This document shows positions 1-9,274 of a DNA stretch of 64,000 nucleotides, piece after piece (positions within the stretch are counted from its first letter, which is position 1; each line of letters begins with the position of its first letter). Below the pieces are notes generated by a model that saw nothing but the letters and a program-made list of their open reading frames with translations, ran no database searches and was not told where the DNA came from. This DNA is from Paenibacillus sp. SYP-B3998 (lineage in GTDB: Bacteria > Bacillota > Bacilli > Paenibacillales > NBRC-103111): NCBI RefSeq assembly GCF_010820665.1, contig NZ_JAAIKC010000003.1, positions 310,001 through 374,000 on the forward strand, read 5' to 3'. The position numbers were made by a program, and so were the translations under genes.

Positions 1-734
1 TCTTGCCGGAAATAAACAGGTGTTTTGAACGTATCGTCATTTTTACCTTTGCGATACACGTACGTAAGTTTTTTCTTGAGGTCAATATCATCGACATTTA
101 AGTTGAACACTTCGGAGACACGTAGGCCTGAGTTCAGGATTAATGTAATGATGCAGCCGTCTCTTATTTTATTTAACTCATAAGAGTATATGGCCTGTTT
201 GTTCGTTGCAACATCATGCTCGTAACCATGCTGCACATAGTCAATGAATTCAATGATTTCCTGTTCCTGCAGGAGCTTGCCTTCAAGCTTAGCGGCAGTA
301 TCCTTGGGCTTATGCGAACGTTTAATTTCGATCTTCGCCATCACATTCCGCTTGAGAAGCGGATAGAAATCCTCATCCTCGGCAATTTGGCTCAAATAGT
401 GAAATAACGATCGAAGCGCGGATAGCTTGCGATTGATCGTTGTTTTGACATTCGCGTGCTCTCTGCGCGTAGCCAAAAACATACGGAAATTGTCGACACT
501 CTCCATATGTAATTTCTCCAAATCCACAAGAGGCACCTGCGACATCGAGGCTGCCGAGGATAGTCCTTCTGCCAACAACCATGAGAAAAAAATTTCGTAA
601 TCGCGAATGTATTCGAGCAAAGAAGAGGGAGAGAGGTCGGGTAGCTTATAGTTAATGAATTTCTCTACGTACCAGGGCATAGTCGGAATTTTCTTATCTA
701 ATTCGTTGCGATCTTTTATTTTAATGATATTCAT
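1..734 (-). CDS. xerS: Tyrosine recombinase, XerS type (C-terminal part outside window)
   Basis: Reads leftward from an ATG at 734 with a TGAGGTGA-type ribosome site just upstream, and runs open off the window edge, so about 244 N-terminal residues are present. The N-terminal SAM-like DNA-binding region is followed by a catalytic-domain start containing NSGLRVSEVFNL, which carries the first catalytic arginine. The length, the N-terminus (MNIIKIKDRNELDKKIP) and the long linker fit the single-recombinase XerS family, which resolves chromosome dimers at dif-type sites in several Firmicutes. The remaining catalytic residues (K, HxxR, H, Y) would lie beyond base 1. A phage or conjugative-element integrase is the alternative, but nothing nearby suggests one. 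Confidence 0.8.
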   Translation of the reverse strand, partial: MNIIKIKDRNELDKKIPTMPWYVEKFINYKLPDLSPSSLLEYIRDYEIFFSWLLAEGLSSAASMSQVPLVDLEKLHMESVDNFRMFLATRREHANVKTTINRKLSALRSLFHYLSQIAEDEDFYPLLKRNVMAKIEIKRSHKPKDTAAKLEGKLLQEQEIIEFIDYVQHGYEHDVATNKQAIYSYELNKIRDGCIITLILNSGLRVSEVFNLNVDDIDLKKKLTYVYRKGKNDDTFKTPVYFRQ

Positions 735-869
735 AGGTGTCGTCACCTCAATGCTAGTTCTTGTTGATAGTATAGCAGTGAGGGAGGCAAAATGGTAGCA
801 TCTTGAAAAAAGGATGGATTTTATGGGAGAGTGTCTGGTACAATGTTTAAAAATAAAGGAGATGATCAG

Positions 870-1574
870 ATGAATTCGGGGCGAATTTCTTTTCAAACCG
901 TGCAGCGCAGACAAATTGTCGATGACGTTGTGGAGCAGCTGCAGAAGAAAATCTCGCTAGGCGAGCTGCCTATCGGTGCTCAGATTCCAACGGAACCTGA
1001 ACTCATGGCGCAATTCGGCGTCGGTCGCTCGACGATACGTGAAGCTGTTCGCGTACTGGCACACGCTGGGCTATTAGAGAAACGTCAAGGGCATGGAACA
1101 TTCGTGATTGGAACGATGAGTACTCAGGAGCCGCTGGATGATCGATTACGACGGGCTGAGGTGCTGGATGTATACGAAGTGCGATTCATGCTGGAGGTTG
1201 AAATTGCGAGATTGGCCGCAGAGCGACGCGATGAGAACGATTTAGTACATATCCGTGAAAGTCTGGAGCTGCGTAACAAACATTTAGCTGAGGGGGATAA
1301 CAAGCTATTTTTAGAGGCAGATATTGCGTTTCATTTCGCGGTTGCAGCAGCAACGAAAAATCCGATCGTCGTCGATTTATATCAGACGTTCTCGGAGGTG
1401 CTGCGCGTTGCACTTGTGAGACATACCGCAGATCCAGAGCTTCATCATGATTATACGGAGCAGCATATTAAGCTTTATGAAGCTATTCGTGATCAAGATT
1501 CAAAAGCGGCTGTCACCTATACCGTTCAGCATTTAGAGAGAACTAAACGAGAATTGGAACAATTAATTCGCTAA
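870..1574 (+). CDS. GntR-family (FadR/FCD type) transcriptional regulator
   Basis: This 234-residue protein has an N-terminal winged helix (PTEPELMAQFGVGRSTIREA around residues 40-60, followed by LLEKRQGHGTFV) and an all-helical FCD ligand domain. FCD regulators sense small organic acids or sugars and usually control a neighbouring transporter or catabolic gene. The start at 870 is chosen because AAAGGAG lies 7 bases upstream; an ATG at 831 has no ribosome site. The MFS transporter 60 bp downstream on the same strand is the likely target. The ligand cannot be read from the sequence. Confidence 0.85.
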   Translation: MNSGRISFQTVQRRQIVDDVVEQLQKKISLGELPIGAQIPTEPELMAQFGVGRSTIREAVRVLAHAGLLEKRQGHGTFVIGTMSTQEPLDDRLRRAEVLDVYEVRFMLEVEIARLAAERRDENDLVHIRESLELRNKHLAEGDNKLFLEADIAFHFAVAAATKNPIVVDLYQTFSEVLRVALVRHTADPELHHDYTEQHIKLYEAIRDQDSKAAVTYTVQHLERTKRELEQLIR

Positions 1575-1634
1575 TTGTTTCTTTTAGCTTTAAACGTCTG
1601 ATGATATAACGAATTATGAGAAGGAGAGAAGAAT

Positions 1635-2848
1635 ATGAATACGCAATCGATAGGAAAACAGGCGAACACGATGGCTTTTTCCATCCTTTTTGCAGTCAGT
1701 TTTGTCCATTTACTTAATGATACAATCCAATCGGTTATCCCTTCTATGTTTCCAATCCTGCACGAGTCGTTACAGCTATCGTTTAGTCAATCGGCATGAT
1801 CGGTTTTGCTCTCAATGTGACAGCTTCGCTGCTTCAGCCCTTAATTGGTCTGTACACGGATAAAAAACCAACACCCTATTTACTCCCTGTAGGGGTCGTT
1901 TTCTCCATGGTTGGCGTAGCAGGATTAGCTTATGCGCATAGCTTTGCCATTCTGCTCCTGTTCGTTATTCTTATTGGCATTGGCTCTGCCGTGCTTCATC
2001 CTGAATCCTCGCGCGTTGCTCATTTGGCTTCCGGATCGCGCAAAGGATTAGCACAGTCGATCTTTCAATTGGGTGGCAATACTGGGCAGGCTATTGCGCC
2101 TGTTTTGACAGCGTTTGTTTTTGTTCAATATGGGCAGCGCAGCATCATTTGGTTTACTTTGTTTGCAGCTTTGGCCGTCATTGTCCAGCTGCGTGTGGCG
2201 AAATGGTACAAAAATGATTTGAAGTTGAGAGCTCAGACAACCAGTGCCCGTATGGTAGTGAAGAAGGAGCAGAAGCTGGATAAGAGGATCGTCGCTCTTT
2301 CTATGACCGTACTCATCGTCATGTTGTTTTCCAAGTTTGTTTATATTGCTAGTATGAATGGGTATTATTCATTTTTTCTGATTGAACGGTTTGGCATATC
2401 GATTAAACAATCACAATTTTACTTATTTGTCTTGTTGTTCGCTGGAATGGCAGGGACATTTTTCGGGGGGCCGCTTGCGGACCGTTTCGGTAAGCGCAAC
2501 ATCATTTGGTTTTCAATTCTGGGTACGGCGCCATTCTCTATGCTGTTACCTTATGTAAACCCAACTTTAGCTATTGTTCTACTGAGTTGTATTGGGTTGA
2601 TCTTGATGTCTGGTTTCTCGGTCATTATTGTGTACGCTCAACAATTGCTGCCTGGCCGCGTCGGCATGGTAGCGGGACTGTTCTTCGGACTCGCTTTTGG
2701 CCTTGGAGGAATAGGCTCTGCGATTTTAGGCGTTATTGCAGATGCGACTAGTGTCACTTTTGTTATCAAGCTTTGTGCTTACTTGCCATTATTGGGTTTG
2801 TTGGCAGTACTTTTGCCATCTGATCGAAAATTAGCCGGAGAAGGGTAG
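1635..2848 (+). pseudogene. MFS exporter, fosmidomycin-resistance (Fsr) type, single-base frameshift
   Basis: Translation from ATG 1635 (GGAGAG ribosome site) gives 54 residues of a typical N-terminus (FVHLLNDTIQSVIPSMFPIL, then SFSQSA) and then meets TGA at 1797-1799. The continuation starts in another frame at about 1796 (MIGFALNVTASLLQPLIGLY) and covers the remaining transmembrane segments to TAG 2848. Restoring one A near 1788-1791 joins the two as SQIGMIGFAL, as expected for the family. The rest (about 12 helices, ADRFGKRN loop) is intact. Either the gene is freshly broken or this is a sequencing error. Fsr-type proteins are proton-driven drug exporters; the substrate here is unknown. 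Confidence 0.75.
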
Positions 2849-2865
2849 AAAGAGGGAATGTCACG

Positions 2866-3663
2866 ATGGTAGAAATGGTGATTCACATTGAGAGGGCGTC
2901 TTACTGCAAAAGCGATAAAACGCTGCTGAAGGATATCCACTGGGAAGTTAAGAAGGGTGAACATTGGGCTATTCTTGGCTTAAACGGCTCAGGAAAAACG
3001 ACCTTGCTGAACGTCATTAACGGATATATTTGGCCAAATGAAGGGAAGGTTTCTGTTCTTGGGAATGATTTTGGCACGATTGATTTGCGTGAGCTGCGCA
3101 AAGAGATCGGCTGGGTAAGTTCTTCCCTACAGGAAAAATTATATATGAATGACAAAGCTGAACATATCGTTGTCAGCGGTAAATTCGCGACCATTGGGCT
3201 TTACGATAACCCAAGTGAGGCTCAATGGGTGCAAGCCGAGCTATTCATGCAGCAGCTGGGCTGCGGACATTTGAAAGGGAGGACGTTCCAATCGTGCTCT
3301 CAAGGAGAGAAGCAAAAGCTGCTGATCGCAAGAGCGCTTATGGCTTCGCCAAAGCTGCTCATCCTGGATGAGCCATGTAATGGACTCGATCTCTTCTCCC
3401 GCGAGCAGCTACTGGAGGCGATTGAACGTTTAGCGCAAGATGAACAGGCGCCTACACTGCTTTATGTGACACATCATACTGAGGAAATCCTTCCAATTTT
3501 TCAGCATGCGTTATTGCTGCGAAGAGGTGAAGTATTCCGGCAAGGGCAGCTACGCGATGTTTTAACGAGCGAGCAGCTTAGCCTTTTCTTTGAAACGATA
3601 GTTGAAGTCATCGTACGTGATGAACGTCATTGGGTGCTTCCAGCAAAATGCGAAATCATCTGA
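2866..3663 (+). CDS. ABC transporter ATP-binding protein, YlmA type
   Basis: This 265-residue stand-alone ATPase has Walker A GLNGSGKTT near residue 40, a degenerate signature CSQGEKQ, Walker B LLILDEP and an H-loop TLLYVTHHTEE. The atypical signature and the C-terminal tail resemble Bacillus YlmA, an ABC protein with no obvious membrane partner. No permease gene is adjacent. It lies 17 bp behind the broken MFS gene and is probably cotranscribed with it; a terminator follows at once. The ATG at 2866 follows AGAGGG; ATG 2875 is also possible. Confidence 0.75.
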   Translation: MVEMVIHIERASYCKSDKTLLKDIHWEVKKGEHWAILGLNGSGKTTLLNVINGYIWPNEGKVSVLGNDFGTIDLRELRKEIGWVSSSLQEKLYMNDKAEHIVVSGKFATIGLYDNPSEAQWVQAELFMQQLGCGHLKGRTFQSCSQGEKQKLLIARALMASPKLLILDEPCNGLDLFSREQLLEAIERLAQDEQAPTLLYVTHHTEEILPIFQHALLLRRGEVFRQGQLRDVLTSEQLSLFFETIVEVIVRDERHWVLPAKCEII

Positions 3664-3670
3664 CTACATT

Positions 3671-3697
3671 AGTCACTCTTTTAGAGTGGCTTTTTTT
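3671..3697 (+). terminator. Intrinsic terminator after the ylmA-like gene
   Basis: Stem AGTCACTCT / AGAGTGGCT (one G-T pair) with a short loop, followed by seven T. It sits 8 bp after the stop codon. Confidence 0.85.
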
Positions 3698-4170
3698 ATT
3701 TTCATAGAACTATGATTTAAAATAAAATTTATTAATTCAGATAATTCTGATATATAAATTTATTGTGAAATTTAATAATCTTCAAGAATAAAATAAACGT
3801 TTATATTAAATTCGCGAACTTTTAGATTCTATCATAGGTCGTTTTTGCATGTAAAGTAAATTCGGTAATTCACTTATGTTTTGTTATTTACATCATTTTA
3901 TGCTGATTTAAACGAATATTATGCGTGGTAATTGAGTGAAAGGATCATAATTAATAGTTGTTTGGGACAATTTACAAAATCATCATTTGACTATTTTTTC
4001 GTATTGCTTCTATTCTTGAATAGAAATAAGCGGTGTAGGTTTCTATATTTTTCAATTATTTTTGTGAATTTATAGTTATCCATATGTGCGTGTTTATTTC
4101 ACGATTGTAACACTTGATAAACTGAAAATTCTTTCAATTATTTAGCATTGAAGGGGGCGTATGCAACAAG
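3698..4170. other. AT-rich intergenic region
   Basis: About 470 bp of strongly AT-rich sequence with stops in all frames and no recognisable coding remnant. It ends in AAGGGGG, the ribosome site of the PksB-like gene. No clear promoter or operator could be assigned; it separates the ylmA unit from the secondary-metabolism remnants. Confidence 0.5.
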
Positions 4171-4845
4171 ATGAAGACCTATAACATTGAGCAATTGAAG
4201 GTAACTTCGGAAAAAAGCGTCAATTATTGCTACATCCTTGTCGATGAATCGACAAAGTGTACCGCCATTGTCGATCCGGCTTGGGAGATGGACAAAATTG
4301 TAAGTGTTCTGGAGGGGTGCCAAGTAAAAGTAGACGCCATTCTGTTGACTCACTCTCATATGGATCATGTTCATCTTGTCCCCCAACTAACTAGGAAATA
4401 TCGGTCCAAAGTATATATGTCCAGAAGTGAAGCTGAGTTCTATGATTATCAGGTAGAAAATCTATATCTTTTTGAGGATATGGAAACGATTTGGATTGGC
4501 AACACGCCAATCATGGCCATGGTTACCCCAGGACATACGGTAGGAAGTACGTGCTTCCTTTTAACGAACGATATATTAACGGGTGATACTCTTTTTGTAG
4601 AGGGATGCGGGACGTGCAGTTCAATTGGAGGCAACCCTGAAAGTATGTTTGACAGTATTCAAAGACTAAAAAGCAAGGTCCGTCCTTACGTTCATATTCT
4701 TCCTGGGCATTCCTTTGGTGGAGAGTCGATGCAACCCTTCAGCCGATTAATGGATACGAATATTTATTTACATTTTGATACCAAAGCAGAATTCGTTAAA
4801 TTCCGAATGCGTGAAAACCAACCGTTACTGTATAGCTTCCAATAA
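4171..4845 (+). CDS. Metallo-beta-lactamase-fold hydrolase, PksB/BaeB-like
   Basis: This 224-residue protein is a glyoxalase-II-like MBL fold with the metal motif THSHMDH (about residues 60-66), then PGHTVGS (His), a GDTLF loop (Asp) and the C-terminal PGHSFG. In trans-AT polyketide clusters of Bacillus (bacillaene, difficidin) a small MBL-fold hydrolase of this size, PksB/BaeB, is encoded at the cluster edge and hydrolyses acyl thioesters. The gene is directly followed by NRPS debris, which supports that assignment over a housekeeping glyoxalase II. The frame is fully intact. Confidence 0.6.
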   Translation: MKTYNIEQLKVTSEKSVNYCYILVDESTKCTAIVDPAWEMDKIVSVLEGCQVKVDAILLTHSHMDHVHLVPQLTRKYRSKVYMSRSEAEFYDYQVENLYLFEDMETIWIGNTPIMAMVTPGHTVGSTCFLLTNDILTGDTLFVEGCGTCSSIGGNPESMFDSIQRLKSKVRPYVHILPGHSFGGESMQPFSRLMDTNIYLHFDTKAEFVKFRMRENQPLLYSFQ

Positions 4846-4862
4846 GGCAGAGGAGTGTAAGC

Positions 4863-5572
4863 GTGGATACCTTCAACAAGAAGAGCTTTTTGATTTAACT
4901 CACCCAGAGAAACGGATCTGGTATGAAGAAAAAATGAATCCTTCTACGGCCATGCATTTGATTGGCGTACGGTGAGATTTGAAGGTGCGATCCATATAAG
5001 CAGCCTGAAACAAAGCATTTACGGCTTTTCAAAAGCACGGTGGCACACGATTGTGCCCCTTCTGCACGTCTTCCATAAAGGATCGTACAGAGCATTGAGG
5101 TTGAACTCTCATACGTATGGCATCGTCCCCGTAAACATTCCAAAACGTCTGCTTCTCTTTCCTACCCGCCCGATTCTGATCAACTGACATATGGCATAAT
5201 CCACAACAAAACCCTTGTGGTTCCCCTCCGAACCATCAGAGGGCTGAGCTGCGTCTCAGGCAAATTCTGAAAACGAGAACACCAGAACTGCTTATCTTTC
5301 CAACATCGCTGAGATGCAAGATACGACTTTTCTGTTTCTACAAAATCGATTTGACACTAGAAGTGACTGAAACAGGAAGTCATCTGGAATGCGTCATGGA
5401 ATACCGTACAGCGTTATTTAAAAGGGAAACCATTGCGCAGTTGGCCAAAGACTGGGGTTCTGTTCTGCAAGCTTTCGCTCATGCTCCCAACCAGTTCATT
5501 AAGCAAGTACAATTGGAAACAACTGTGAATCTGGAGAATAAGCCGAATTTGAAGATAGAGTTTACTTTATAA
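4863..5572 (+). pseudogene. NRPS condensation-domain relic
   Basis: The reading around 4890-4975 gives LFDLTHPEKRIWYEEKM, the characteristic N-terminal motif of a condensation domain. A frameshift at about 4970 continues as VRFEGAIHISSLKQSI. Further shifts leave only traces (QKHGGTRLC near 5030) and most of the middle, including the HHxxxDG motif, is gone. From 5351 to 5572 the C-terminal end of a condensation domain is readable (HLECVMEYRTALFKRETI). The overall length is about 710 bp against about 1,350 expected, so there are internal deletions as well as frameshifts. No functional product is expected. Confidence 0.75.
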
Positions 5573-5609
5573 AGTCTAATTCTAGCAAAAGAGAATACGT
5601 ATTTTAGGC

Positions 5610-5645
5610 AAACCAGAGGTGTATGATTCGCCTCTGGTTTGTTCT
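5610..5645 (+). terminator. Hairpin after the NRPS relic
   Basis: A perfect 10-bp stem, AAACCAGAGG / CCTCTGGTTT, with an 11-nt loop and a weak T-rich tail (GTTCTAT). It separates the relic from the kinase gene. Confidence 0.6.
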
Positions 5646-5728
5646 ATAATAGCAGGAAGTGAACCGGTCGTTCGCTTCTTAATATTTTCGCTAAACTTCG
5701 GCAGAACTTGCGAAAGGGGACGATATTG

Positions 5729-7519
5729 TTGGCACGCCTGAAAAGAAAATGCCTCGAATACTATTATTCGCTTTCAATCAATAAAAAAATTACACTTTCG
5801 TTCATTGTCGCTCTTTCCCTACTGCTCATTTTACTGGCAGTCTTCACGTACCGAGCCTCATCTGCCATGGTGATCGACAAGGCGATTGAGAATACCGAGC
5901 AGAACCTGCGATTAGCATCGGAGAAACTGGAAATTATCATGGATAACTCGGAGAATTACTCCAAGATTGCCATCACCAACAATATCGTTCAACGCGTGCT
6001 GAACGAGCCCCAGACAGCGGATCCGCTCGATAATTATAATCGGTACGTCGAAGTGTCGAATGCGCTGGCCGACATCGTCGACTCCAAAACATTCGTGGAT
6101 ACAATGCTTATTTACGACCGCAACCACCATATATACGACTCGGGCAACGCTAAGGACGTTCAAAACATCGGGGACGAATATTTCCGGAGGTTTGCCGATT
6201 CCTCCTTTGGCCTTGAATGGAAGGATACGGGGGCCAGCAACTATTTCAAGGAAGGGTCTTCCCGCAGCGTTGTGTCCTTGTTCCAGAAATTCAATTCCGC
6301 CAAGGACGGAAGCGCCCTTGGTATAATCCAACTATCGATCGATGAACGATTCATCTCCAACCAATACGCCAATATCGACATCGGGAAAAACGGGCAGCTA
6401 TTCATCGTCAACAAAAAGGGAATGATTGCTTCGCATCCGAACAAAGACCGATTGCATGTCTACATTGGTGACGAACCGTATTTTTCTTGGGTGCTCAGCC
6501 ACGAAGGCAGCAAAACGTTTCAAATGAACAAGGAAAATTATTTGGTTGTTTCCCGCGAATACCCAAGGCTCGATTGGATTATTTTGGGGATTGTGCCAAT
6601 CAAGGAAATAACGAAGGGCAATCAAATTTTGACCCAAAAGTTCATTTATTGGAGTGCGCTCTTCGTCATTTTGGCCGTTATCTTGGCAATTCTGATCGCC
6701 AAATCGATTACACGGCCGCTCTCCCGTATTAAGGCATTCGTCAAAAATGTGCAGGACGGGAATCTTGATGTCCGCCTCGATTTGAAATCGAGGGATGAGA
6801 TCGGGGCGCTGGCTAAGGAATTCAATAAAATGGTCGATCGAACCAAGTCATTGATGGAGAACATTATCGACGAGCAGAAGAAGAAGCGAGAATACGAGCT
6901 CGCCGTCTTGCAATCGCAGATTAACCCGCATTTTTTGTACAATACGCTAGAAAGCATTTGCGCGCTGGCAGATTTGAAGCGTAATGGGGATATTGTTAAC
7001 ATCGTCAACCAACTTGCCCTGTTTTATCGCGGCGTTTTAAGTAAAGGCAGTCCAATTATTTCTATGGAAGACGAAATGATCATTACACAGACGTACTTGG
7101 AAATTATGAAAGTTCGGTACGGAGACCAGTTGGAGTACCGCTTTGACATTGACAAGAGAGCGTACAATTACGCAACGATCAAGCTTCTGCTGCAGCCGCT
7201 CGTAGAAAACTCCATTTATCATGGACTGAAGAATAAACGGGGTAAAGGACTTATCGAAATCAATGGGTATGTCAACGACAATAAGCTATTGCTTGAGGTG
7301 GTCGATAATGGTATCGGTATGGCGCAAGAGCGACAGCAGCGAATTTTCTGGTCGGAACCTGGCGATTACAAAAACAAAAGCTTTGGCCTGAAAAGCACCG
7401 ATGAGCGGATCAAGCTTTTCTTCGGGTCCGAGTATGGGCTGGAGATACAGAGTGAGGATGGGAAGGGAACGAGGGTGCGAATTTCGCTGCCGGCAGATAA
7501 ATGGGGGGATGCGGAATGA
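5729..7519 (+). CDS. Sensor histidine kinase, YesM family
   Basis: About 596 residues. A transmembrane helix near residues 22-44 is followed by an extracellular sensor region of about 260 residues, a second helix (SALFVILAVILAILIA), a HAMP domain, the His_kinase motif with the phospho-accepting His in QINPHFLYNTLE, and an HATPase_c domain (LVENSIYHGL, VVDNGIGM). The TTG at 5729 lies 8 bases after AAAGGGGA; TTG 5726 and 5708 are alternatives. The stop overlaps the ATG of the response regulator gene, implying translational coupling. Kinases of this family usually sense extracellular oligosaccharide or its binding protein and control the adjacent CUT1 importer. Confidence 0.9.
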   Translation: MARLKRKCLEYYYSLSINKKITLSFIVALSLLLILLAVFTYRASSAMVIDKAIENTEQNLRLASEKLEIIMDNSENYSKIAITNNIVQRVLNEPQTADPLDNYNRYVEVSNALADIVDSKTFVDTMLIYDRNHHIYDSGNAKDVQNIGDEYFRRFADSSFGLEWKDTGASNYFKEGSSRSVVSLFQKFNSAKDGSALGIIQLSIDERFISNQYANIDIGKNGQLFIVNKKGMIASHPNKDRLHVYIGDEPYFSWVLSHEGSKTFQMNKENYLVVSREYPRLDWIILGIVPIKEITKGNQILTQKFIYWSALFVILAVILAILIAKSITRPLSRIKAFVKNVQDGNLDVRLDLKSRDEIGALAKEFNKMVDRTKSLMENIIDEQKKKREYELAVLQSQINPHFLYNTLESICALADLKRNGDIVNIVNQLALFYRGVLSKGSPIISMEDEMIITQTYLEIMKVRYGDQLEYRFDIDKRAYNYATIKLLLQPLVENSIYHGLKNKRGKGLIEINGYVNDNKLLLEVVDNGIGMAQERQQRIFWSEPGDYKNKSFGLKSTDERIKLFFGSEYGLEIQSEDGKGTRVRISLPADKWGDAE

Positions 7520-9111
7520 TCAAGGTAATTATTGTGGATGACGAATATTTGGTACGGGAGCGGCTCAAGATCAGCGTCGATTGGAATGGGCTGGGCTTTG
7601 AAGTGGCAGGAGAAGCCGCGGACGGGGAGGAAGCGCTGCTCCTCCTGCAGCATGCCCCGATCCAGTTAGCGATTGTCGATATCAATATGCCGATTGTTGA
7701 CGGTTTGGCATTTGCCAAGAACGCACAGATGAACTATCCCGACTTGAAAATTGTCATTCTTACTGGATACAGCAGTTTCGATTTTGCTAAAACCGCTATA
7801 CAGGCAGGGGTTTCTGACTATTTGCTCAAGCCGATCAATATGGACGAGCTCTTAGAAGTGCTGCGAAAAATGCGGCTCAGCATCGATAAGGAAACCACGC
7901 GAAAAGAACTGCAGGAGAATTTTCAAAAAAATGTCAGGGAAAGCAATGGCATTTTGCGAAGAAGGTTTATCCAGTTGCTATTGGATGGTAGCGCTACCAA
8001 ACCTAGCGAGAGCAAGTTGCAGATGCATCTTCCGAAGCTTCGCAATGACCAGGTTGTTATCATCGTATTTTCGATCGATAAAGCGAAGGAAGTCGAAGAG
8101 CCGACGCCTAAATGGAAACGATTTGCCGTTTTTAACATTTTCAGTGAAATTTTCAGCCGCATGAAGCATGCGGAAACGACATTCGACGAAGAGGACAGAA
8201 CCGTTGTTTTAGTCAATCCAGATTGCGATCAAAGCGATAGGACGATTACCAAATCGATCTACGAGACGTGTATGGAAGCGATTGAAGCAGGACGTCTTTA
8301 TTTGAAATTTACCGTTACGGTGGGTGTAGGCGGCGTGGCCCAAGGTTATGATGGGATTGCACAGTCGTACAAGGAAGCGATAATTGCCTGCAAGTATAAA
8401 ACCGTGTATGGGTATGATCGGATCATTATGTTCGACAGCTTGCCGAAACAAGCATTGAACGCGGATTTGTCGTATATCAGAGAAGAGATGATAATCAAGC
8501 TGCGGCTCGGCAATAAAGATGTGATTGCCGAGTGGTTGAATCGGTTGTTCGCAGCGATTAAGGAACATAAGCATTCGTTGGACAGGCTTTACCTGACCGT
8601 TTACGAGCTTGTCGTGACGCTTACTATTTATGCCACCGAAAATAAGCTGGACATTACACAATATGTCGGGGAAGCTTTTAACCCGACAATTCTTGTAGAC
8701 GAATTGGAACGAATTGAGGATATTGAGGCGTGGTGCCAAGATATTTACCGTAACGTGCTGGAGCAGACTCACCGCCTGAAACAGTCCACACCGGCCAAGC
8801 TGGTGGAGAAAGCGAAGGCGCAAATCGACGGGCATTATGCCGATTCGGAGCTGGATTTGAACGCGGTCGCTAGGAGCATTTTTGTCAATCCCAGTTATTT
8901 GAGTCGTATTTTTAAAAGCGAGACGGGATATTCCTTTGTTGAATATTTGACGAAATGCCGGATGCTTAAAGCCAAGGAATTGATGGAAAACGGGTGCAAA
9001 AACTTATATTTCGTCGCCGAAATGGTTGGCTACAAAGACTCCCACTATTTCAGTAAATGCTTCAAAAAGCATTTCAGTGTCCCGCCTTCCAAATTTATCG
9101 ACAATGGGTGA
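7516..9111 (+). CDS. Response regulator with AraC-type output, YesN family
   Basis: 531 residues. The receiver domain at about 1-120 has the acidic pair D8-D9, phospho-acceptor D55 in LAIVDINMP and the LLKP lysine near residue 105. A long middle region follows, and the C-terminal AraC/XylS double helix-turn-helix (AVARSIFVNPSYLSRIFK and VAEMVGYKDSHYFSKCFKKH) binds DNA. The ATG overlaps the kinase stop (ATGA). Its target is most likely the sugar transporter promoter about 160 bp downstream. Confidence 0.92.
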   Translation: MIKVIIVDDEYLVRERLKISVDWNGLGFEVAGEAADGEEALLLLQHAPIQLAIVDINMPIVDGLAFAKNAQMNYPDLKIVILTGYSSFDFAKTAIQAGVSDYLLKPINMDELLEVLRKMRLSIDKETTRKELQENFQKNVRESNGILRRRFIQLLLDGSATKPSESKLQMHLPKLRNDQVVIIVFSIDKAKEVEEPTPKWKRFAVFNIFSEIFSRMKHAETTFDEEDRTVVLVNPDCDQSDRTITKSIYETCMEAIEAGRLYLKFTVTVGVGGVAQGYDGIAQSYKEAIIACKYKTVYGYDRIIMFDSLPKQALNADLSYIREEMIIKLRLGNKDVIAEWLNRLFAAIKEHKHSLDRLYLTVYELVVTLTIYATENKLDITQYVGEAFNPTILVDELERIEDIEAWCQDIYRNVLEQTHRLKQSTPAKLVEKAKAQIDGHYADSELDLNAVARSIFVNPSYLSRIFKSETGYSFVEYLTKCRMLKAKELMENGCKNLYFVAEMVGYKDSHYFSKCFKKHFSVPPSKFIDNG

Positions 9112-9184
9112 AGTTGCCCCAAGGGGTTTTGAGTGATCATGAGGAACATGTTAAAAATATTCCCTGTGACGTAAAGATATTACA

Positions 9185-9213
9185 TTCAATTCGCGCAGAA
9201 CCGACTTTATAAT
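9185..9213 (+). promoter_or_regulatory. Candidate promoter of the sugar-binding protein gene
   Basis: TATAAT at 9208-9213 with TTCAAT 17 bp upstream, a weak -35 consistent with an activator-dependent sigma-A promoter. It lies 60 bp before the binding-protein start. Confidence 0.45.
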
Positions 9214-9274
9214 AAACCTATGTCGCACAGACAAATCCAACAGATATATCGACAAATAGGGAGGTTCAAATCAA

